DNA of 64,000 bases from Bacillota bacterium (GCA_023433505.1 JAEZCO010000004.1:68681-132680); one strand, 5' to 3'; counted from the stretch's first letter, positions 45,221 to 52,860 are shown. Made by a program: numbers and translations. The notes: a model not told the origin generated them from the letters alone.

Positions 45221-45691
45221 GTGAATAAATTTCATATTCCCTATGACCTGATTCAATTTGATGGTGAAAGCCAGCTTCATGAAAAAGTAAATAAGGATAT
45301 AAAATTTTCCAAATATCTTCAAGCTATGCTCGGGTTGATGGATGAAAATATTAAGGATAAGAAGCTTAAGGACCACATTGCCGAAGCCTGTCAGCTGGTG
45401 TATATTTTCGCGGAAATAGCCGCTTATAAGGAAGGCTTTCATGAGGGTATCATATTTTTGGTAAATTTTCTGGCAAGTGGGGAAATAGCCGGAGAGCTAT
45501 TTAAAAGAGATCAAGACTTTGCTGTGGCATTCAAAGAATTCCTCACAGAATACAAACTTGACCGGAATATATTTATAAAAGATTATGAATTTTGCAAGAC
45601 AAAAAATTCCTTATGGGATATAATGAAGTCACAACTGAATATTAAAACAGGTGCCGGTTCTAACGCTGACAAACGGAGTTACGAACGGTGA
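45221..45691 (+). CDS. Hypothetical protein whose 3' end runs into a cobalamin riboswitch
   Basis: A 156-residue soluble, helical, acidic protein that I do not recognise. It has YKEGFHEGIIFLVNFLASGEI in the middle, and KNSLWDIMKSQLN near the end. GTG 45221 follows AAGGAGG by 7 bases. The last 16 codons lie inside the aptamer that begins at about 45644. A decayed copy of its 3' end, with the same KNxLWDI coding, stands directly before the second riboswitch (about 46630-46720). It is paired with the divergent XRE repressor. Confidence 0.65.
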   Translation: MNKFHIPYDLIQFDGESQLHEKVNKDIKFSKYLQAMLGLMDENIKDKKLKDHIAEACQLVYIFAEIAAYKEGFHEGIIFLVNFLASGEIAGELFKRDQDFAVAFKEFLTEYKLDRNIFIKDYEFCKTKNSLWDIMKSQLNIKTGAGSNADKRSYER

Positions 45692-45817
45692 AAAGGAAAG
45701 AGGGTAAAAGCCCGCGCGGTCCCGCCGCTGTAAAGGGGAGTCCTTGCAAAATGCCACTGGGAAACCGGGAAGGCAGCAAAGGATGATGAGCCTGAAGCCA
45801 GAAAACCTGCCTGTTTT
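45644..45817 (+). ncRNA. Cobalamin riboswitch 1 (before cobO)
   Basis: Classic cobalamin aptamer: closing arms AAAACAGGTGCC and CCTGCCTGTTTT; GGTGAAAAGGAAAG then a short stem with AAAGCCCGCGCGG; TCCCGCCGCTGTAA; ATGCCACTGGGAAACCGGGA AGGC; and a B12-box-like GAAGCCAGAAAACCTGCC near the 3' end. It binds adenosylcobalamin or a relative and acts through the terminator at 45909. It overlaps the end of the preceding coding region. Confidence 0.95.
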
Positions 45818-45945
45818 TATACACTGCTGAATTCTACGAGTGATAGAGGTGTGTGGGCCAGGATAAATAAATTATTTGTCCTGTACGTTTTGGATGCGGT
45901 TCTACGTAAAACCTCTTGACTGTGATGTCGGGAGGTTTATTTCAT
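45818..45945 (+). terminator. Expression platform and terminator of riboswitch 1
   Basis: AAACCTC (45909-45915) pairs with GAGGTTT (45932-45938), followed by a U-rich tail. AGAGGT near 45845 can pair with ACCTCT and form the antiterminator. Between them CAGGATAAATAA/TTATTTGTCCTG makes a strong middle hairpin. The same layout recurs after riboswitches 2 and 3. Confidence 0.8.
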
Positions 45946-45981
45946 TTGTGCAGATAAATAATGATGGAAGAGGGAGATAAG

Positions 45982-46509
45982 ATGGCTGGCTTGGTTCATA
46001 TTTATACCGGAAACGGAAAAGGTAAAACAACGGCGGCAATAGGGCTTGGCATACGGGCAAGCGGTAGGGGATTAAAGGTGTTGATGGTCCAGTTTCTCAA
46101 AGGGACGGATACCGGAGAAACAAAAATCATTGAAAATCTCAATCCTTATTTCCGGATTTACCGCCAGGAGGAAATAAAAAAATTTGTGTGGACCATGACT
46201 GAAAACGAATTGAAGGAATTAACGACAGTGCAGCAAAAGCTTTTTGAATATGCTGTAAGTGCTGTCAACAGCGGTGAAAGCGATTTGCTCATACTTGATG
46301 AAATTATGGCGGCGGCCACTATGGGGTTAGTCCCCATTGAGGAAGTCATTGATTTTATAAAATGTAAGCCGGAAGCGGTGGAAGTTGTATTGACGGGCAG
46401 GAATGCTCCTGCGGAGTTAATAGAGCTTGCGGACTATGTTTCTGAAATTCACCCGGTAAAGCATCCCATGGAGAAAGGAATCCCTGCCAGGAGAGGAATC
46501 GAGTTTTAA
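45982..46509 (+). CDS. cobO: Cob(I)alamin adenosyltransferase, CobO/BtuR type
   Basis: A 175-residue enzyme that adds the adenosyl group of ATP to cob(I)alamin, making coenzyme B12. The P-loop GNGKGKTTAAIGLGIRASG is at about residues 9-27; VQFLKGTDTGE, DLLILDEIMAAATMGLV and EVVLTGRNAPAELIELADYVSEI are diagnostic. ATG 45982 is chosen with GAGGGAG 6 bases upstream; the frame opens earlier at 45961 without a site. It is under riboswitch 1, so it is expected to be shut off by cobalamin. Confidence 0.96.
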   Translation: MAGLVHIYTGNGKGKTTAAIGLGIRASGRGLKVLMVQFLKGTDTGETKIIENLNPYFRIYRQEEIKKFVWTMTENELKELTTVQQKLFEYAVSAVNSGESDLLILDEIMAAATMGLVPIEEVIDFIKCKPEAVEVVLTGRNAPAELIELADYVSEIHPVKHPMEKGIPARRGIEF

Positions 46510-46719
46510 GAAGATTCCGGGCTTATTACGGAAAAGTTCCTGCTTGGGGAAAAGGGGGCGTTGTTTTTGCTTGAGCAGATTAAGAACGGATTAAGGTTAG
46601 TTTGATAACAAGGGACGAGGGGATTGGGAAACAACAAGAATATTTACAAAAATACTTAATATTTTCCCATGACAAAAAATACTCTATGGGATATAGTGAA
46701 CTTAAAAGTAAATACAAAG

Positions 46720-46892
46720 AACAGGTGCCAGTTGCAGCTTTGAGGAACAAAGCCGCGAACTGGTGAAAAGGGAAGTGGGTTGAAGCCCACGCGGTCCCGC
46801 CGCTGTGAAAGGGGAGTCCTCGCAAAACGCCACTGGGAGACCGGGAAGGCAGCAAGGATGATGAGACTTAAGCCAGAAGACCTGCCTGTTTT
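46720..46892 (+). ncRNA. Cobalamin riboswitch 2
   Basis: A full second aptamer with the same boxes as the first (GAACAGGTGCC, GGTGAAAAGGGAAG, CGGTCCCGCCGCTGTGAA, CGCCACTGGGAGACCGGGA AGGC, AAGCCAGAAGACCTGCCTG). It follows cobO, with no gene between it and riboswitch 3. About 90 bases before it still resemble the end of the coding region at 45221, so it arose by copying that gene end together with riboswitch 1. Confidence 0.95.
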
Positions 46893-46979
46893 TCTCACCG
46901 CGAGACTTTACGAGCGATAGAGGGGTGTAATCAGGATAATTCAATCATTGTCCGGTATAGTTTGAATGCGATTATACAT

Positions 46980-47017
46980 AAACCTCTTGACCGTCGGGTC
47001 GGGAGGTTTATTTTTTT
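46980..47017 (+). terminator. Terminator of riboswitch 2
   Basis: AAACCTC (46980-46986) pairs with GAGGTTT (47003-47009), with an inner GAC/GTC pairing, followed by ATTTTTTTG. AGAGG at about 46918 can act as the antiterminator strand. Confidence 0.88.
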
Positions 47018-47030
47018 GAAAAATAAGTTT

Positions 47031-47121
47031 TGAACAACGTCACAGTCCGCCTCCTCTAAGGCGGGTATCGAATGAAAAAGCTGTCGGTGGTGAGAAGCAA
47101 TCTCCCGCACGACGTTGTTCA
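47031..47121. repeat. Structured intergenic repeat, copy C
   Basis: Third copy and the clearest fold: outer arms TGAACAACGTC (47031-47041) and GACGTTGTTCA (47111-47121) pair over 11 bases; inside are CCGCC/GGCGG (47047-47064), the conserved ATCGAAT, and a GGTGGTGAG arm with CTCCCGC. This gives a three-way-junction outline. It lies between riboswitches 2 and 3. Confidence 0.7.
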
Positions 47122-47123
47122 AA

Positions 47124-47245
47124 CGCCACGTGCAAGCGTGGCGCACGAAGTGTAGCGCAGGGCGGATTCATTTCGCCCGTAGCCAGGGGTATGGAGGCAT
47201 ACCCCATTGGAAATTGAATGGGCGGATAAAAGCAATTGTTCGCCT
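47124..47245. repeat. Run of perfect hairpins between riboswitches 2 and 3
   Basis: Successive dyads: CGCCACG/CGTGGCG (47124-47143), GGGCG/CGCCC (47160-47178), GGGGTATG/CATACCCC (47186-47205), and GGCG/CGCC (about 47221-47244). They are separated by a few bases and leave little unpaired. No coding frame is supported. It may be a mobile-element remnant or a spacer that isolates the two riboswitches. Confidence 0.6.
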
Positions 47246-47267
47246 TTCCATGTGACAAGTTTATAGA

Positions 47268-47442
47268 GAACAGGTGCCGGTGGTGGATTCGGGGGACGGG
47301 TCCATGCACCGGTGAAAAGGGAAGCGGGTAAAAGCCCGCGCGGTCCCGCCGCTGTGAAGGAGGAGCCCTTGCAGGATGCCACTGGGAAACCGGGAAGGCA
47401 GCAAGGATGATGAAACTTAAGCCAGAAGACCTGCCTGTTTTT
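47268..47442 (+). ncRNA. Cobalamin riboswitch 3
   Basis: Third aptamer in the series, with GAACAGGTGCC, GGTGAAAAGGGAAGC, CGGTCCCGCCGCTGTGAA, TGCCACTGGGAAACCGGGA AGGC and AAGCCAGAAGACCTGCCTG. Its upstream sequence is unrelated to that of copies 1 and 2. Being the last element before 47651, it directly governs the long operon, in series with riboswitch 2 if transcription enters from upstream. Confidence 0.95.
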
Positions 47443-47524
47443 TTTGCACCATAACACTCTACGGACGATAGAGAGGGTATGCTTCGGAACAATGGACAGC
47501 ATTGTTCTGCGTTTTTGCATAAAT

Positions 47525-47562
47525 AAACCTCTTGACGTCTATGTCGGGAGGTTTTCTTTATT
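47525..47562 (+). terminator. Terminator of riboswitch 3
   Basis: AAACCTC (47525-47531) pairs with GAGGTTT (47548-47554), followed by TCTTTATTT. A GAACAAT/ATTGTTC hairpin (about 47486-47506) precedes it, equal in place to the middle hairpin of riboswitch 1. Confidence 0.85.
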
Positions 47563-47650
47563 TGCCGGGGCTGCGGCGGAAAGGATGGGATAAATGAACA
47601 AAGTTTTCAGGTATGGTTGATAGATTGAGTTCGGCAGGGGTGATTCCTTT

Positions 47651-47848
47651 ATGGAATATAACGAGAATGGGCTTGAAAAATTGATTATTGAAAAAAATGT
47701 GCAATTGGACAGCTTGAACCAAAATTCGAATCCCGACAGCGAGGAACTTCACAGGGCGTATGTTGAGCTGGACCGGGTGCTGTTCCTATATTATAAATCT
47801 CTGGGAAGCAAGAAGAATTTGATTACACTTAAAAAGTTAATACGATAA
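47651..47848 (+). CDS. Spo0E-like small protein
   Basis: A 65-residue protein in which LEKLIIEKNVQLDSLNQN and YVELDRVLFLYYKSL fit the two-helix Spo0E family; VELDRVLFLYY stands where the S-Q-E-L-D motif is expected, with Ser-Gln changed. Spo0E proteins remove phosphate from Spo0A and delay sporulation. GGGGTGA precedes the ATG. As first gene after riboswitch 3 it would link cobalamin supply to sporulation, if the family call holds. Confidence 0.55.
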   Translation: MEYNENGLEKLIIEKNVQLDSLNQNSNPDSEELHRAYVELDRVLFLYYKSLGSKKNLITLKKLIR

Positions 47849-47918
47849 AGGATTGGCGGCACGGACCGACAACATATCGGAAGCGGCCGTTGAAAAACAC
47901 GTATAGAGGAGGTATTAC

Positions 47919-49283
47919 ATGAATTCGAAGCAATTAGTGTTGGATGCAATCTATAACAGGGAAACGGAACGCGCCCCGTGGGTGCCGTTTGTGGGGTGCC
48001 ATGCGGCGGCCTTGACCGGTGTAAGCGCTGAAGAATATTTTAAAAGCAGCGAAAATATTATTGACGGCGTGATTAAAGCATATGAGCGGTACCGTCCGGA
48101 CGGGATCCCCATCCTGTTTGATCTGCAGGTGGAAGCGGAGGCTATGGGCTGTGAATTGAAATATGCTGCCGACAATCCGCCCTCGGTGGTCACCCATCCC
48201 CTGGAGCAGGGAGTAAAGCTGGAGGATTTGAAAATTCCAGGAGAGAAGGACGGAAGATTTCCCACTGTACTAAAAGCTGCCAGACTCATTTGCGATAAGC
48301 TTGGGAATGATATCGCCGTTTATGGGCTTGTCACAGGGCCTTTTACGCTGGCGCTCCACCTTATGGGAACAGACATATTTTATGAAATGGCGGATGACCC
48401 CGACCGGGTGCATGAGGTTATGCAGTTCTGCCGGGAGGTCTGCATCAACACTTCAAGGATGTACATCGATGCAGGCGTAGATGTGATTGCGGTTGTTGAT
48501 CCGATGATATCCCAGATATCTCCGGGCAATTTCAGTGAGTTTGTCGCTCCCTATTCCACTGCGGTTTTCGAGTACATCCGCTCTTTAAAAAAAGCCAGCT
48601 CCTTCTTTGTATGCGGGAACGCTAAAAATAATATCGGGGAGATGTGCAAATGCAGGCCGGATAGCATCTCCGTCGATGAGAACATACCCCTGGAATATGT
48701 GAAAGAGGTATGCTCCGGATACGATGTTTCGGTAGGCGGAAATATCAAGCTGACGGTTACGATGCTTTTCGGCACGCCGGTGGACAATATCCGGGATGCG
48801 GAAAACTGCATGGCTGTCGGCGGAAAAAAAGGATATATCCTCTCCCCCGGCTGTGATATCCCCTTTGCAACGCCGCCGGAAAACATCAATGCCATCTCCA
48901 GCCTGGTCCACGGCGAAGTGGCGGAATTCCTGGAAGTCACCAACGTTCTGGAAGGGATTGAATACTGTCTGCCGGAGTATGAAAAAGAAGCCCAGGTGAT
49001 TATTGATGTCATCACCCTGGACTCGGATTCCTGTGCCCCCTGCCAGTATATGATGGAGGCGGTCAAAGCGGCGGCGGAGCCTTTTGGAGAGAATGTCCGG
49101 TATATCGAGCACAAAATCAAGCATAAGGAATCGGTGGTGTGCATGCTCAAGCTGGGAGTGAAGAACCTGCCGACCATTGTCATCGACGGGAAAATCAAAT
49201 ATGTCAGCATCATCCCGGACGTGGAGGAATTAAGGAAATCCATACAGGAAGCGGCGGAAAGCAAAGCGGCGGCGATAAACTGA
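47919..49283 (+). CDS. URO-D/MtaA-like methyltransferase fused to a thioredoxin-like domain
   Basis: A 454-residue protein. Residues 1-345 form the MtaA/MtbA-type barrel (MNSKQLVLDAIYNRETERAPWVPFVGCHAA; VYGLVTGPFTLALHLMG; YILSPGCDIPFATPPENI with the distal Cys). The usual H-x-C-G zinc motif reads SFFVCGNA, so the His is replaced by Phe while the Cys stays. Residues 360-450 are thioredoxin-like with DSCAPCQYMMEAV (C-x2-C) and the cis-Pro in NLPTIVIDG. The fusion suggests thiol-linked methyl or redox chemistry with a corrinoid. AGGAGG lies 7 bases before the ATG. Confidence 0.85.
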   Translation: MNSKQLVLDAIYNRETERAPWVPFVGCHAAALTGVSAEEYFKSSENIIDGVIKAYERYRPDGIPILFDLQVEAEAMGCELKYAADNPPSVVTHPLEQGVKLEDLKIPGEKDGRFPTVLKAARLICDKLGNDIAVYGLVTGPFTLALHLMGTDIFYEMADDPDRVHEVMQFCREVCINTSRMYIDAGVDVIAVVDPMISQISPGNFSEFVAPYSTAVFEYIRSLKKASSFFVCGNAKNNIGEMCKCRPDSISVDENIPLEYVKEVCSGYDVSVGGNIKLTVTMLFGTPVDNIRDAENCMAVGGKKGYILSPGCDIPFATPPENINAISSLVHGEVAEFLEVTNVLEGIEYCLPEYEKEAQVIIDVITLDSDSCAPCQYMMEAVKAAAEPFGENVRYIEHKIKHKESVVCMLKLGVKNLPTIVIDGKIKYVSIIPDVEELRKSIQEAAESKAAAIN

Positions 49284-49308
49284 AACTGCCCGGAAGGAGG
49301 TACACCGG

Positions 49309-49590
49309 ATGCTGCAGGGAGTCCATATAAAAGTGGTTTCAATGAAATATCCGTGCACTGCCTGCCTGATGGTTTACCAGTTGGTAAAGGAGTCTGTTGA
49401 CAGGATATTGAAAGAGTTTGAAGGATTGGCAGTTGAGTATGTAGAGCTGGAAAATCTCCGGAATGTCAGCCAAATTGGCGGACTGGAAGTGGAAAAGTTT
49501 CCGGCGGTATTAATAAACGACGAACAGGTGACGGCAGGCTCTATTATAACCAGACGCCAGCTTGCCGGCCTATTGGAGGAATATCAATGA
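49309..49590 (+). CDS. Small thioredoxin-like protein
   Basis: A 93-residue thioredoxin-fold protein with KYPCTACLMVYQLVKES (C-x2-C) and the cis-Pro strand KFPAVLINDEQV, followed by a final helix. It is a stand-alone counterpart of the C-terminal domain of the preceding gene and may reduce it. GGAGG lies about 10 bases before the ATG, and it overlaps the CobW-like gene by 4 bases. Confidence 0.78.
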   Translation: MLQGVHIKVVSMKYPCTACLMVYQLVKESVDRILKEFEGLAVEYVELENLRNVSQIGGLEVEKFPAVLINDEQVTAGSIITRRQLAGLLEEYQ

Positions 49591-50702
49591 AAAAGACCCG
49601 GCTGATCATCATCGGGGGGTTTCTGGGTGCGGGCAAAACAACCTGCATCCTGACCGTAGCCCGGTACCTGATGAACAATCTTAAAAAAATAGGGATTGTA
49701 ACCAACGACCAGGGAAGTCAACTGGTAGATACAAATTATTTGCGAAGCGAGGGCCTGTCCGTACTGGAGGTAACCGGCGGATGTTTTTGCTGTAATTTTG
49801 ACGAGTTTGTAAATCGGGTGGAAAGTCTGGCAGAGGACGACAAGGCTCCGGACATAATCCTGGCGGAGCCGGTAGGAAGCTGCACCGACCTGGTAGCTAC
49901 TCTTTTCAAACCGCTGCAGGCACAGCGGGCATCCCAGTTTGAGCTTTGCCCTCTCTGTATTGTGGCAGATCCTAAGAGAGTTAGAAAGCTGATGCTGGAG
50001 CAGGAAAAAGGAATACCGCCGGGAGAAATCAACTATCTGTTTCAAAAGCAGTTGGAGGAAGCCGACATGATTCTGCTGAACAAGACGGATACCCTTGATA
50101 GAGCAGAAGAAAGGCTTCTCATAGGATTTTTAAGAAAAAGATTTACCGGCGCGGTGATCCTTCCCGTATCCGCAAACAGTCTGCAAAGCATCGGCCCCTT
50201 AATTCCTATCATGGTGGGCTCCACAGCGCCGGAAAAAGCGACGATGGAAATTGATTACGGCATTTATGGCCATGCGGAAGAAAAATTGGGATGGCTAAAC
50301 TCCGGAGCACAGCTGGAAAGCAGTCTAAAAGCCGAATGGAATACATTCCTGGCAGAATTTTTGGAAAAAGTACGCGGCCAGATAAAGCCCATTTCAGGAG
50401 AAATGGCCCATCTCAAAGTGTATGCGGTGTCCGGAGAGGATTATGCAAAAGCAAGCCTGACGGATATGGAGGGAGAAATCAGCTTCAACCGCAGAATGAA
50501 GGCTCCTTCTGAAAGTGTAAGCCTGATCGTCAATGCTAGAATCGGAGTGGAACCCGGTCAGCTGGCTCCCGCCGTGGAAGAAAGCCTGCGCAGCGTTTGC
50601 AGCAGATGGGGAATCAGTGTGGGTACACTTCAGACGGAATGTTTCAAACCGGGATGGCCCACCCCGAAATACAGGATTGCAGGGAAAAAAGCAGAAGCAT
50701 AG
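49587..50702 (+). CDS. CobW/COG0523 family GTPase
   Basis: A 371-residue metallochaperone-type GTPase: GGFLGAGKTT P-loop at 10-19, the metal-binding VTGGCFCCNFDEF (C-x-C-C, about 65), AEPVGSCTD, and NKTD for guanine. The C-terminal CobW domain is long and unusual (MAHLKVYAVSGEDYAKASL; ISVGTLQTECFKPGWPTPKY). Relatives insert or deliver Zn, Co or Ni. In this operon it may supply cobalt or zinc to the corrinoid methyltransferase fusion; this is inference. Confidence 0.87.
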   Translation: MKKTRLIIIGGFLGAGKTTCILTVARYLMNNLKKIGIVTNDQGSQLVDTNYLRSEGLSVLEVTGGCFCCNFDEFVNRVESLAEDDKAPDIILAEPVGSCTDLVATLFKPLQAQRASQFELCPLCIVADPKRVRKLMLEQEKGIPPGEINYLFQKQLEEADMILLNKTDTLDRAEERLLIGFLRKRFTGAVILPVSANSLQSIGPLIPIMVGSTAPEKATMEIDYGIYGHAEEKLGWLNSGAQLESSLKAEWNTFLAEFLEKVRGQIKPISGEMAHLKVYAVSGEDYAKASLTDMEGEISFNRRMKAPSESVSLIVNARIGVEPGQLAPAVEESLRSVCSRWGISVGTLQTECFKPGWPTPKYRIAGKKAEA

Positions 50703-50737
50703 GGATTCTTTAATACCGGAAGAAATGGTTATAGAGG

Positions 50738-51604
50738 ATGAAGCGTGTAATTTTTGATTGTGACAATACTTTTGGCCTTGGGGGGTGTGATGTGGACGAC
50801 GGACTTGCGTTGCTGTACCTGCTGGGGCATAGGGATGCGGTACGAATAGAAGGCATTACGACAACTTATGGCAATAGCGATGTGGATACCGTATATGACA
50901 ATACCAAAAGCATACTGTCGGAACTGGAGCTGGATATACCCGTATTTAAGGGATGTCCGGACAGGCACAGCATTTATTCCGAGGCAGTGGAACATATGGT
51001 GCGGTCTGCGCTCTCTTCAGGGGACGATCTGTATATTCTGGCCACAGGCTCTCTTACAAACGTGTACCGAGCCTATGGTGCGGAGCAGCAGTTTTTTGAG
51101 GGAATCAAGGGAATCGTGCTGATGGGGGGAATAACCAGCCCGCTGATAATCAATGGCAGGAATATGGAGGAGCTGAACTTTTCGTGTGATCCTGCAGCAG
51201 CTTATTGCGTCCTGTCAAAAGGAAAGAATGTATCGGTCATTACAGGGAACAACTGCCTCCCTGCCTATTTTACCCATGCTGATTACCACAGCAGGCTCTG
51301 CAGGGAAGGGAGCAGATTGGGACGCTACGTCTATGAGAAAACACGCTGCTGGTTTGATTACATGAAAGATGCCTACGACAGCACGGGGTTTTACGGCTGG
51401 GATGTTGTAGCAGCGGCCTATCTTGCGGAAAAAGAACTGTTTGCGGATTGCCCCTTTTCTTCAGCCGCTACAGTGCAAAGCCTGCAGCAGGGGTTTTTAC
51501 CGCAGGGTAATACGGATGGAGGCTTTATGATCAATCTGCCCCGGATAAAAGAAGCCGGTGTGCTTATTGAAGATGTGTACCGCGCATGGCAAAGAATTCA
51601 ATAA
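50738..51604 (+). CDS. Inosine/uridine-preferring nucleoside hydrolase family protein
   Basis: A 288-residue N-ribohydrolase. The calcium site is split as FDCDNTFGLGGCDVDDGLAL, a nine-residue longer first loop than the usual D-x-D-x4-D-D, and LATGSLTNVYRAY with IVLMGG and GNNCLPAYF follow in order; NFSCDPAAAYCVL gives the downstream Asp. It splits a base from a ribose. The unusual loop and the cobalamin-regulated context make alpha-ribazole-type nucleosides a possible substrate; ordinary nucleosides are the default. Confidence 0.83.
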   Translation: MKRVIFDCDNTFGLGGCDVDDGLALLYLLGHRDAVRIEGITTTYGNSDVDTVYDNTKSILSELELDIPVFKGCPDRHSIYSEAVEHMVRSALSSGDDLYILATGSLTNVYRAYGAEQQFFEGIKGIVLMGGITSPLIINGRNMEELNFSCDPAAAYCVLSKGKNVSVITGNNCLPAYFTHADYHSRLCREGSRLGRYVYEKTRCWFDYMKDAYDSTGFYGWDVVAAAYLAEKELFADCPFSSAATVQSLQQGFLPQGNTDGGFMINLPRIKEAGVLIEDVYRAWQRIQ

Positions 51605-51623
51605 TTTAGGGAGTAGGATAAAA

Positions 51624-52847
51624 ATGAAAAAAACAATCATCACCCTTGTTCTATTAAGCCTCATTTTAGCAGGGGCAGGCTGTTCGGGAACCGGTGTGAA
51701 GCAGACGGAGGATAGAACGGATTTTAACCATATCCTGGCCTCTGCCAAAGGGACAACGGTGAATTTCTATGGCTGGGGAGGGAGCGACCAGACCAACAAA
51801 TGGGTGGATACGGCGTTGGCCCCATATGTAAAAGACATTTATGGTATCACCTTAAACCGCATCCCAATGGACATTGACCAGATTCTCAACAAGCTGCTGG
51901 GCGAAAAGCAGGCGGGTAAACAAAAGGGTTCCGTCGATCTTGTCTGGATCAACGGCGAGAACTTTTATACGGCAATGAAAAACCAGCTGCTCTACGGGCC
52001 CTTCACCCAGCATCTGCCGAACTATGAAAAGTATGTGGATACCGGTTCCGACGACGTCAAGTATGATTTTGGCTATCCAGTTAACGGATATGAAGCACCC
52101 TACGGAAAGGCGCAGTTTGTGCTGATAAACAACCCCCAACGCACTCCCGAAGTTCCTGGGAGCGCGCTGGAACTGCTGGACTATGCAAAAAAATACAAGG
52201 GGCAGGTCACATACCCCGCTCCCCCCGATTTTACCGGCAGTGCGTTTGTGCGTAATATCATTTATGATGTGGTAGGATATGATAAGGTAAAAAACCTGAC
52301 AGCCAATGAGGACGAGGTGAGGAAGGCTATCCGTCCCACCATGGAGTATCTGAAAGAGTTGAAGCCCTATCTGTGGAAGGAAGGCAAAACCTATCCGGCC
52401 ACAATTGCGCAGCTTGACAATATGTATTCCGACCGCGAGGCTGTCATGACCATGGCATACAATCCGAATCAGGTGGCTTCCATGATTGAAACAGGGCAGT
52501 TCCCCGACACTTCAACCGCATTTTTGTTTGACAAAGGTACCATCGGCAATACCCATTTTCTGGCCATCCCTGCCAACGCCTCCAATATTGACGGTGCGTT
52601 GGCGGTGATCAATGCCGTGCTATCGCCCCAACTGCAGGCGTCCAAGTATGACCCAGCCACCTGGGGAGACCTGCCGGTGAATGCCATGGACAAGCTTAGC
52701 GAGTCGGAGCATGCCCTCTTTAGCGCAGTAAAAGCTGGAAGGGGAGTGCCCTCTCCGGATGAACTGCTGGATAAGAGAGTGGGAGAATTGAGTGCCGGCG
52801 TGGTGCCTGTCATCGAAAAGATCTGGCAGGAAGAAATACCGGATTGA
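51624..52847 (+). CDS. ABC transporter substrate-binding lipoprotein (YnjB-like)
   Basis: A 407-residue lipoprotein: ITLVLLSLILAGAGC sets the lipidated Cys at 20. The mature part has VNFYGWGGSDQTNKWVDT, LVWINGENFYTAMKNQLLYGPF and NYEKYVDT, the signature of the YnjB (COG4134) group, related to iron, thiamine and polyamine binding proteins. ATG 51624 is chosen with GGGAGTAGG upstream. The permease and ATPase genes follow in order. The ligand of this group is not known to me. Confidence 0.88.
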   Translation: MKKTIITLVLLSLILAGAGCSGTGVKQTEDRTDFNHILASAKGTTVNFYGWGGSDQTNKWVDTALAPYVKDIYGITLNRIPMDIDQILNKLLGEKQAGKQKGSVDLVWINGENFYTAMKNQLLYGPFTQHLPNYEKYVDTGSDDVKYDFGYPVNGYEAPYGKAQFVLINNPQRTPEVPGSALELLDYAKKYKGQVTYPAPPDFTGSAFVRNIIYDVVGYDKVKNLTANEDEVRKAIRPTMEYLKELKPYLWKEGKTYPATIAQLDNMYSDREAVMTMAYNPNQVASMIETGQFPDTSTAFLFDKGTIGNTHFLAIPANASNIDGALAVINAVLSPQLQASKYDPATWGDLPVNAMDKLSESEHALFSAVKAGRGVPSPDELLDKRVGELSAGVVPVIEKIWQEEIPD

Positions 52848-52860
52848 GGAAGTGTTTCCT

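Noticed and set aside
46510..46620. Small gene after cobO
   Set aside because: A few protein-like codons (EQIKNGLRLV) occur, but there is no start with a ribosome-binding site and the frame is very short.
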